Source: an uncultured bacterium (GTDB lineage: Bacteria; Planctomycetota; UBA1135; GCA-002686595). From it: a stretch of 7,303 nt of DNA. The number at the start of each line of letters is the position of its first letter. The first letter of the stretch is position 1. Position numbers and translations under genes: made by a program. The DNA lies in the NCBI GenBank assembly GCA_913058555.1, contig CAJXRJ010000383.1, forward strand, positions 1 to 7,303, written 5' to 3'. Shown here piece by piece: positions 1-6,036 of the stretch. The notes beneath the pieces were generated by a model, which saw nothing but the letters and a program-made list of their open reading frames with translations, did no database searches and was not told the DNA's origin.

Positions 1-48
1 CGAGATCATGCCTAGTCTCGTGGGCTCGGAGATGTGTATAAGAGACAG
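1..48 (+). other. Illumina Nextera P7-side adapter (sequencing artefact)
   Basis: This is synthetic sequence, not genome. Bases 1-6 (cgagat) match the end of the P7 flow-cell oligo. Bases 7-14 (catgccta) match, from memory, the i7 index oligo of Nextera N706. Bases 15-29 (gtctcgtgggctcgg) match the Nextera read-2 primer segment. Bases 30-48 (agatgtgtataagagacag) are the 19-bp Tn5 mosaic end. The order is exactly that of a Nextera library molecule, so the contig was extended into untrimmed adapter. Anything translated from here is meaningless. Confidence 0.98.
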
Positions 49-119
49 CCACAGTCCGAGGCCGCACCTCGGGGACGAGCATTTCCTGACCTCCGGAGGG
101 GGGTGGACCGGAGACCGTA
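49..119 (+). other. Leader upstream of ftsK, possibly the tail of an upstream gene
   Basis: Only 71 genomic bases precede ftsK. In the ftsK frame there is a TGA at 87-89 and no start codon between it and the TTG at 120, which fixes the gene start downstream of 89. The stop could end an upstream gene, but too little is left to recognise one. A short inverted repeat, CCGAGG (56-61) and CCTCGG (67-72), could form a 6-bp hairpin with a 5-base loop. CCTCCGGAGG at 90-99 is a perfect 10-bp palindrome. Neither is followed by a T run, so I do not call a terminator, and I see no convincing -35/-10 promoter. Confidence 0.5.
110..113 (+). promoter_or_regulatory. Probable ribosome binding site of ftsK
   Basis: GGAG lies six bases before the TTG at 120, a normal Shine-Dalgarno spacing, and supports that non-ATG start. 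The longer purine run at 95-103 (ggagggggg) is about 16 bases or more from the start, so it is less likely to be the main site, although it could add to ribosome recruitment. Confidence 0.55.
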
Positions 120-2933
120 TTGGCGCGCAAGGCATCTAAGAAAAAGAGATCGAAGGGGAAGGCACGCAGCCGCTGGGGACAGCTGGCCGCGAGTATCTTC
201 ATGGGCGAGCCCCTGGACGACGACACGTCGGCCCGGGTGCGCGAGCTGGGGGGTCTGATCCTGATCGGGATGTCCCTATGGCTCCTGCTCTCCCTGGCCA
301 CATTCTGGACCCCCGCGACCGCGGATAAGTCCGGGATCAACCTCGGAGGCTCCCTCGGGTTCCACCTGGCCAACGGCATTTTCTCGGCGGTGGGCCTGTC
401 GGCCTACCTGCTGACGGTGCTGGGGATCATCTGGGGCGGCGTCATCGTCGCCCGGGGCGAGATCCGCATGCCGATGCTGAAGCTGATGGGCATCACGTGC
501 TTCGTGATGTCCTTCGCCTTCATCCTGGACCTCGCGTTCGTGTCGATGGACGGCCGCGCGGCCTTCCTAGCCACCCAGGAGAGCTACACCACCCATGCCC
601 AAGCGGCTGGGGGCACCGAGGACGCCATTCTGGCGACCTTCTCGAGCGACCTCCCCTACGGCCCGGGCGGATGGCTGGCGTTCGTTTCGAACCCCGATCT
701 CGTCACCCGCTTCGGCGCGATCGGCCTCTGGATCATCCTGGCGACGATCTTCGTGATCTCGGCCCTGCTCGCGACCGAGATGGCCTTTTACACCGCCATC
801 ACATCCTTCGGCGAGTGGCTCGACGACCGCGAAGACCGCCTGGGGGAACGCCTGGCTCCCGCGATCGGGGGCTGGTTCAAACGTTTCTTCATCGGCATCT
901 GGGACTTCCTCCGCGGCGCTGACCTGGCGCCCCAGGCGGCCATGGCCGGCGGCCGCACCCGGGCCAAGTCGAAGGCGAAGTCAAAGAAGGCTCCCGCCAA
1001 GAAGAAGGCCTCGGCCTCCAAAGCCAAGACCAAGGCCAAGCCCAAGAAGGACCCGCTCCCGGATCTCGAGGACCTCGACGACGAAGAGGACATCGACGCC
1101 GAGCTCGAGGAAGAAGGGGAGTACGAGTACTTCGACGAAGAAGGCAACCCGATCGACCCCTCTGAGCTCGACGAGTACGACGACGGGGAAGAAGAGGAAG
1201 ACGAGTGGGAGTACGAAGAGGACGGCGAAGAAGAGTGGGAAGAGGAGGACGAAGAGGTCCTGACCCCCGTCGCTTCGAAGAAGAAGGGCCGCGGAAAGGC
1301 CGCCGTTGAGGACGACGATGACGATGGCGACATCGAATTCGACGCGGCAAGCGAGGAGGCGTCGGAGAAGTCCAAGCGCGCCGCTGCCAACGCGCTGAAG
1401 CGCCTCGCGGGCATGAACTCGCCCGTCTACGACCCGCCCACGCCCCCCGCGGGCCCGTGGGTCCTGCCCTCCTTCGACCTGCTCGAGCCCCCCGTCGGCG
1501 GCGCCACCGTGGACAAGGAGTTCCTCGAAACGAGCGCCCAGAACCTCGAGAACGCCCTGAAGAGCTTCCGGGTGGACGCGGAGGTCGTCGGCGCACAGGT
1601 CGGCCCCGCGGTGACCATGTTCGAGCTGACCGTGGCCCAGGGCACGCGCATGAACAAGGTGACGGCCCTCAGCCAAGAGATCGCCGCCACCCTGCGCGCC
1701 CGCAGCGTGCGGATCATCGCGCCGATCCCGGGCAAGGCCACCATCGGCATCGAGGTGCCGAACGCCTCGCGCCGCACGGTGCGCATCTCGGAGCTGGTGA
1801 CCCAGAAGGCCTACGACCCGGCCTACATGGCCCTGCCCTTGTTCCTCGGCATGGACGCCGAGGGCAAGTCGGTGGTCGAGGACCTCGCGAAGGCGCCGCA
1901 CATGCTCATCGCTGGTACCACTGGCGCGGGTAAGTCGGTCTGCATCAACACCATCGTGGCGAGCTTCCTGCTGACCCGTTCGCCCCACGACGTCAAGCTC
2001 ATCCTGATCGACCCGAAGATGGTGGAGCTCCAGATGTTCCACGAGATCCCGCACCTGCAGCTTCCGGTCGTCACCGACATGAAGCAGGCCACGAACGTCC
2101 TCATGTGGGCGGTCGAGAAGATGGAGAGCCGCTACGAGCTCTTCAAGAACGCGGGCGTCAAGAACATCAAGGGCTTCAACAAGCTCGGCGAAGAGAAGCT
2201 CCGCGAGCGCCTCGGCGACGAGTTCAGCGAGGAATACACGCCCCGCCACGTGCCGTACATCGTGCTTGTCATCGACGAGATGGCGGACCTGATGATGCAG
2301 TCCAAGAAGGAGGCCGAAGGCTCGATCACGCGCCTCGCGCAGAAGTCGCGTGCCGTCGGTATCCACGTGATTGTCGCCACCCAGCGGCCGTCTACGGACG
2401 TCATCACCGGCGTCATCAAGGGCAACCTGCCGACGCGGATTGCGTTCCAGGTGGCGTCCAAGATTGACAGTCGCGTCATCCTCGACGAGATGGGCGCCGA
2501 GAAGCTGCTCGGCCAGGGCGACATGCTTTATTCGCCGCCCGCCTCGAGCCAGCTCATCCGCGTCCAAGGCGCCCTCGTGGAAGACCACGAGCTACAGGCC
2601 CTGGTGGACCACGTCTGCAAGGACGCGGCACCGAACTTCGACCAGCAGCTCATTCAAACGGCCACTGGTACGGCGCCCCCCGGCGAGATCGCCCAGGGCG
2701 GCGAGAAGGTCGACGAGATGTTCAACGAGGCCGTGACCGTGGTGCTCAAGTACAAGCGCGGCTCGGCGAGCCTCCTGCAGCGTGCCCTCAACATTGGGTA
2801 CACGCGGGCCTCGAGGCTCATCGACCAAATGACAGACGCGGGCATCCTCGGCCCGCATAAGGGCTCGAAGGCGCGCGAGATCTTCATGACCCTCGAGGAC
2901 TGGGAAGAGAACCAAAAGAACCTGGCGGGCTGA
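120..2933 (+). CDS. ftsK: DNA translocase FtsK (FtsK/SpoIIIE family), complete
   Basis: A 937-residue septal DNA pump that uses ATP to move double-stranded DNA through the closing division site and, in well-studied bacteria, activates XerCD recombination at dif to resolve chromosome dimers. The N terminus is basic (residues 2-18). Four hydrophobic spans follow at about 44-63, 85-111, 118-141 and 197-220, placing the rest in the cytoplasm. The linker has a Lys/Ala block (279-310) and then a very acidic block (315-380) containing DEEGNPIDP (339-347). The alpha domain is about 449-560. The motor has Walker A GTTGAGKS (599-606), Walker B VLVIDE (ending at E720) and ATQRPS (753-758). The gamma winged helix is 865-929. 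Length lies between SpoIIIE (about 790) and E. coli FtsK (about 1330). The TTG start is supported by GGAG six bases upstream and an in-frame stop at 87-89. The next gene starts four bases after the stop. All core motifs are present and I see no frameshift. Confidence 0.97.
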   Translation: MARKASKKKRSKGKARSRWGQLAASIFMGEPLDDDTSARVRELGGLILIGMSLWLLLSLATFWTPATADKSGINLGGSLGFHLANGIFSAVGLSAYLLTVLGIIWGGVIVARGEIRMPMLKLMGITCFVMSFAFILDLAFVSMDGRAAFLATQESYTTHAQAAGGTEDAILATFSSDLPYGPGGWLAFVSNPDLVTRFGAIGLWIILATIFVISALLATEMAFYTAITSFGEWLDDREDRLGERLAPAIGGWFKRFFIGIWDFLRGADLAPQAAMAGGRTRAKSKAKSKKAPAKKKASASKAKTKAKPKKDPLPDLEDLDDEEDIDAELEEEGEYEYFDEEGNPIDPSELDEYDDGEEEEDEWEYEEDGEEEWEEEDEEVLTPVASKKKGRGKAAVEDDDDDGDIEFDAASEEASEKSKRAAANALKRLAGMNSPVYDPPTPPAGPWVLPSFDLLEPPVGGATVDKEFLETSAQNLENALKSFRVDAEVVGAQVGPAVTMFELTVAQGTRMNKVTALSQEIAATLRARSVRIIAPIPGKATIGIEVPNASRRTVRISELVTQKAYDPAYMALPLFLGMDAEGKSVVEDLAKAPHMLIAGTTGAGKSVCINTIVASFLLTRSPHDVKLILIDPKMVELQMFHEIPHLQLPVVTDMKQATNVLMWAVEKMESRYELFKNAGVKNIKGFNKLGEEKLRERLGDEFSEEYTPRHVPYIVLVIDEMADLMMQSKKEAEGSITRLAQKSRAVGIHVIVATQRPSTDVITGVIKGNLPTRIAFQVASKIDSRVILDEMGAEKLLGQGDMLYSPPASSQLIRVQGALVEDHELQALVDHVCKDAAPNFDQQLIQTATGTAPPGEIAQGGEKVDEMFNEAVTVVLKYKRGSASLLQRALNIGYTRASRLIDQMTDAGILGPHKGSKAREIFMTLEDWEENQKNLAG
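954..1259 (+). other. Charge-segregated low-complexity linker of FtsK
   Basis: This encodes FtsK residues 279-380. The first third is almost only Lys, Ala, Ser and Arg (279-310). The rest is dominated by Glu and Asp with scattered Tyr and Trp (315-380). FtsK linkers vary greatly in length and sequence between species and are generally low-complexity; in E. coli the linker contacts other division proteins. The switch from strongly positive to strongly negative is clear here. The acidic part includes YFDEEGNPIDP, a motif that reappears in the next gene. The coding strand is purine-rich because Glu and Asp codons dominate. Confidence 0.85.
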
Positions 2934-2937
2934 TCCG

Positions 2938-5900
2938 ATGCAGAGCGAATTCGACGACGAGAGGGGGGATTACGGTGCGCCGGCGTCCGACGACATCCGT
3001 AGGCGCGTGCGCGCCGCCAGCGCTGGAACAGGCGAAGGCGGTGGGCTCGAGCTGATCGGCGGCGTGCTGTTCCTGGTGGGCTGCCTGCCCGCGGCCGCTG
3101 TGGCCAAGGCGCTGATGGACGGGACCGACCTGTCCGCCGAGGGGCTGGGCGGTACCGCGGCCCTGGCGTCCATGGTGTCCGCATGGGTGGGCCCCTGGCC
3201 GGCCCTTGCCATCGCGGCTTCCGTGGCCATCATCGGCGCGCTGATGGTGATCGGCAGCCTGCGGACGGAGCCCCTGCGCTACGTCGCAGGTGCGGCGGTC
3301 AGCGGCTTCGGACTGGCGGCCATCGCCAGCGCCCTCAGCCCCGGCGCGGGCGGCCAGCTCGGTGAAGGCACCGGCGGCGCGATCACCCAGGCCCTCGGCG
3401 GCGCCTGGGCCGGCATCCTCCTGGGCCTCGCCGTGATCGCGGCCTCGGTCTGGTTCGCCTTCCTGATGAAGCCCGCGGTCCAAGACGGTGAGTCCTTCGA
3501 CGCGCCCTTCGACGACGACGATTTCGGTCCAGTCCAAGACGACGCGGACGGGTTCGGCATGGGCAGCGCGCTCGTTGGCGCGGTCACCGGGGCCGTGGCG
3601 GGCGCGAAGTCCCTCGCGGGCCGGGTGAAGAGAAGCGCTCCGCGGCATACGGAAGACGAGTTTGGCGCGGAAGGCACAGGGCTCGGCCGCGGCGGCCAGC
3701 GTCGCCGGAAGATCCAGACCAAGTCCAAGCGCCGGGCCAACCCCGTCACCTTGGGCGACGCCCTGGCCAGCGGCGGATCCGAGGGTGTCTCCCACGACGA
3801 AGCGGCCGCCCTCGCCCCCGACGAGAAGGCCCTTGCTTACATGGAGGACGTCTGGCGCCGCGCGTCGGACTCTTATCAGCAGACCCAGCCGGTCCCGCCG
3901 TCTCCTTATCCGGAGGACGTGCGCCTTCGCGGCGAGATCCCCGATGGGGCCGCGCCCCTGACGGCGGCGGAAACGAAGCAGAGGGACGAGGCCGCCGCGG
4001 AAGCTGCCGCGAAGGCGCCGAGCGGCCCCCCCTCGCACGTTCATCCGCTGACGGCGGCGCCCGCGTACTCGGCCCCCGTGCCGATCCCATCGCCGTCGGC
4101 TCCGGACATCGCGCCCTTCGACTTCCAGGACGAGATGTCCGCACCGATGCCGCTGGTCGACACGCCCGCGAAGCACAGCAATACGCCGTCGCCCCATGCC
4201 CATCCCCTCGCCGGTGCCAGCGATCCTTTCAGCGCCCCCTTCGGCGATGCCGGGTCCCAGGGAACGGGTGCGAACCCGGGCCTGAGCCAGGTCGAGGCCG
4301 ACGCGCTCGAGTCCGCAGTCCGCCGCGAGGGCGCGACGACCGTCGGGCCGACCGAGTTCCCCGAGGGCGTCAAGCCGCTCATGCCGTCGGTGCCCGAGGC
4401 GCCGGTCCCGGCGTCTCCAACCAACACGGGGGCCAACACGGGGGCGGCCCATCCCATGGCTTCGTCGGTGGAGGAGGTCCTCGCGGACCCCGCCGAGATC
4501 GCCCGGGCAGGGGACGTCTCTGCCCAGGCGATGCAGGCCGGGGCGATGCCCGCTGAGGTGTCCCTTCCCCCCGCACCCGCATGGGAAACGGGTTATGCCG
4601 AGGACGAGGTGGACCTCGAGGAGCCGTTCCAGGAGCCCAGCCCAGCGGACTTGGCCCTGGCCGAGCTGCAGCCCTCCGAGCTTGAAGACATCCCTGAGGT
4701 GGATCCCACCGGCCATTGGCCGCGCCGCGAGGACGACCTCGAGGATGAGCTGGAAGTAGAGGCCCAGGAAGAGCTTGAGTCGGTCGTCTCCGGGGGCTCT
4801 GCGGTCGAAGCCGAGCCTGAAGAGTCCGAGGAAGTCGCCGAGTCGACGCCCGTCGTTGAGCCGCCTGTCGAGCCGGAGTCCCTGTTTTTCCCTGAGGCGG
4901 CGCCGTTGCCCGTCGCGGCCAAGGACCTCACCTCCGACGTCATCGAAGACATCATTCCGAGCCCGGCCCCCAGCGCCGCTCTCGAAGTCGAGCTCGAGGG
5001 CGAGGCCGACGAGATGCTCGAAGAGGAGATCCTGGAGGCGGAGTTCGAAGAAGACGAGGACGAGGAAGAGCCCGAAGCTGAGCTCGAGACCGAGGAGCTC
5101 GCCGAGGACTCCGAGGAAGAGCTCGAAGACGACGAAGAAGAGGCCGCCGAGCTCGACGAAGAGGAAGAAGAAGACGTCGAGTGGGTTGACGAAGACGGCA
5201 ACCCCATCGATCCCGAGGACCTTGGCGATGAGTACGAGCTCGTCGAGGTGGGCGAGGACGAAGAAGAAGACTCAGAGGACGACGAAGAGGAGGCCGCCGA
5301 GCTCGAAGAGGGCGAGGAAGAGGAGTACGAGTACGTCGACGAGGACGGCAACCCCATCGATCCCGAGGACGTGGACGAGGAGTGGGAGGTCGTCGAGGAC
5401 GACGAAGAAGACGACGAGTCCGAGGAAGCCGCCGAGCTCGAGGACGAAGAGGACTCCGAAGAACCGGAGGAGCCCGAGGAGAATGCGGCGCCCGCCGCGG
5501 AATCCGAGTCCAGTGAGGACGAAGGCGAGTGGGAAGAGGATTGGGAGGACCCGGAAGAGAACGTGGGAGAGGCCGAGGCCGAAATCGCCACGCCCAAGGC
5601 TGAGGAAGAAGACGAAGACGAGCCCGGGGCCTCCGATGGGGCCGATTCCGACGCCGAAGCCACCGTCATCCTCGAGCCAAAAGCGCCCCCAGAGGCGCCC
5701 AAGGCCGATGTCGAAGCCCTCGCCGAGGCCCTCACGGAGTCCCTTTCTGGGACCGAGGACCCCGCTCCGTCTGCCCCTTCGGTCCCCGTGGTCGCCTCCT
5801 CGGACGGTCAGCGACTGCTCGCTGCCGGCCGGGTGGTGGTCCAGGAGGGCCGGGTTGCGGTCTCCCTCCTGCAGCGTGAATTCGACATGGAATTCGACGA

Positions 5901-6021
5901 GGCATGTGCAGTCCTGGACGAACTACAACAGGAGGGGCTGATCGGGCCGTACAAGGGCGGGAAGGCCCGTGATATCCTCCTCACGCCAGAGGAGTGGGAG
6001 GGCCGCTTCGCGCATTCCTGA
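2938..6021 (+). CDS. Motorless FtsK-like membrane protein with C-terminal gamma-type winged helix
   Basis: I know no named family for this 1027-residue protein as a whole. Four hydrophobic spans lie at about 38-58, 86-108, 115-133 and 156-177, resembling the FtsK four-span anchor and predicting a cytoplasmic C terminus. A basic stretch follows (228-268), then a Pro/Ala-rich region (about 283-550) with repeated HPL-type motifs, and an extremely acidic region (about 550-905) with two copies of DEDGNPIDPED (751-761, 801-811). Residues about 957-1022 match the gamma domain of the adjacent FtsK: SLLQR, then GPYKGGKARDIL, then a closing EEWE. By hand count 23 of 56 ungapped positions are identical. 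No Walker A or B and no alpha/beta motor are visible, so it cannot pump DNA by itself. The ATG is four bases after the ftsK stop with no strong Shine-Dalgarno, which suggests translational coupling. Inference: a duplicated ftsK that lost its motor, acting as a partner, regulator or septal scaffold. A function unrelated to DNA remains possible. Confidence 0.85.
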   Translation: MQSEFDDERGDYGAPASDDIRRRVRAASAGTGEGGGLELIGGVLFLVGCLPAAAVAKALMDGTDLSAEGLGGTAALASMVSAWVGPWPALAIAASVAIIGALMVIGSLRTEPLRYVAGAAVSGFGLAAIASALSPGAGGQLGEGTGGAITQALGGAWAGILLGLAVIAASVWFAFLMKPAVQDGESFDAPFDDDDFGPVQDDADGFGMGSALVGAVTGAVAGAKSLAGRVKRSAPRHTEDEFGAEGTGLGRGGQRRRKIQTKSKRRANPVTLGDALASGGSEGVSHDEAAALAPDEKALAYMEDVWRRASDSYQQTQPVPPSPYPEDVRLRGEIPDGAAPLTAAETKQRDEAAAEAAAKAPSGPPSHVHPLTAAPAYSAPVPIPSPSAPDIAPFDFQDEMSAPMPLVDTPAKHSNTPSPHAHPLAGASDPFSAPFGDAGSQGTGANPGLSQVEADALESAVRREGATTVGPTEFPEGVKPLMPSVPEAPVPASPTNTGANTGAAHPMASSVEEVLADPAEIARAGDVSAQAMQAGAMPAEVSLPPAPAWETGYAEDEVDLEEPFQEPSPADLALAELQPSELEDIPEVDPTGHWPRREDDLEDELEVEAQEELESVVSGGSAVEAEPEESEEVAESTPVVEPPVEPESLFFPEAAPLPVAAKDLTSDVIEDIIPSPAPSAALEVELEGEADEMLEEEILEAEFEEDEDEEEPEAELETEELAEDSEEELEDDEEEAAELDEEEEEDVEWVDEDGNPIDPEDLGDEYELVEVGEDEEEDSEDDEEEAAELEEGEEEEYEYVDEDGNPIDPEDVDEEWEVVEDDEEDDESEEAAELEDEEDSEEPEEPEENAAPAAESESSEDEGEWEEDWEDPEENVGEAEAEIATPKAEEEDEDEPGASDGADSDAEATVILEPKAPPEAPKADVEALAEALTESLSGTEDPAPSAPSVPVVASSDGQRLLAAGRVVVQEGRVAVSLLQREFDMEFDEACAVLDELQQEGLIGPYKGGKARDILLTPEEWEGRFAHS
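4984..5622 (+). other. Extended purine-rich, Asp/Glu-dense tract
   Basis: This encodes residues 683-895 of the FtsK-like protein. It is overwhelmingly GAA, GAG and GAC codons with runs such as DEEEE. It is probably intrinsically disordered and strongly negative, which would repel DNA and keep the C-terminal domain away from the membrane on a long tether. The + strand is heavily biased to G and A, which produces long serine-rich open frames on the - strand that are not genes. It contains the 50-residue tandem repeats. Confidence 0.85.
5128..5427 (+). repeat. Two tandem 150-bp (50-residue) acidic repeats in the FtsK-like protein
   Basis: Residues 731-780 and 781-830 are two consecutive 50-residue units. 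Each begins DDEEEAAEL (731-739, 781-789), continues through Glu-rich sequence to an aromatic/valine pair, and then carries DEDGNPIDPED (751-761, 801-811) followed by a Glu/Tyr/Trp/Val stretch. A degenerate third start, SEEAAEL (828-834), follows. At DNA level 5194-5220 and 5344-5370 are identical over 27 bases, while flanking codons differ at synonymous and non-synonymous sites. The units thus arose by duplication and have since diverged. One related unit lies in the linker of the upstream FtsK at 1134-1160. Confidence 0.85.
5806..6003 (+). other. FtsK-gamma-like winged-helix domain of the motorless paralogue
   Basis: Residues 957-1022 align without gaps to FtsK residues 865-929. Identical landmarks are VV, SLLQR, an Ala and an Asp in the third helix, the wing GP-KG-KAR-I, and the closing E-WE. 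In FtsK gamma the third helix reads the KOPS DNA signal. In the E. coli protein I recall Asn, Arg and Glu at positions i, i+4 and i+7 making base contacts. The FtsK of this window has Thr895, Arg899 and Asp902. The paralogue has Asp987, Ala991 and Asp994, so the fold is kept but the DNA-reading arginine is gone. The domain may bind protein rather than DNA, or read another sequence. Confidence 0.8.
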
Positions 6022-6036
6022 TCCCCCAAATCGTCC

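Noticed and set aside
56..99. Hairpin and palindrome before ftsK as a terminator or operator
   Set aside because: The hairpin stem is only 6 bp with no T run, and the palindrome is short and overlaps a purine-rich ribosome-site-like sequence. Chance is a sufficient explanation in this GC content.
34..258. Short ORF starting in the leader and overlapping the ftsK start
   Set aside because: Its first codons lie in the Nextera adapter and the rest is an out-of-frame reading of ftsK.
981..2588. A 535-residue open frame on the - strand opposite the FtsK motor
   Set aside because: Composition (His, Asp, Arg, Leu, Val) is that of an antisense shadow of a GC-rich gene, and the opposite strand encodes intact Walker motifs.
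3589..3612. Walker-A lookalike GAVAGAKS in the paralogue (residues 218-225)
   Set aside because: It does not fit GxxxxGK[ST] because Ala precedes the Lys. It sits in Gly/Ala-rich sequence with no Walker B and no room for a RecA fold.
4505..4512. GGGCAGGG, a match to the KOPS consensus GGGNAGGG
   Set aside because: Matches also occur on the other strand (CCCTGCCC at 1831-1838, CCCTTCCC at 4562-4569), so there is no strand bias. Such octamers are expected by chance in GC-rich coding DNA.
2884..4716. A 610-residue open frame on the - strand
   Set aside because: High-GC shadow frame rich in Arg, Gly, His and Leu with no recognisable domain. It overlaps the end of ftsK and the paralogue's membrane domain, which are clearly coded on the + strand.
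4593..5735. A 380-residue serine-rich open frame on the - strand
   Set aside because: It is the mirror of Glu/Asp codons (GAG/GAA/GAC read backwards give Ser-type codons). It has no domains and lies opposite a well-supported coding frame.
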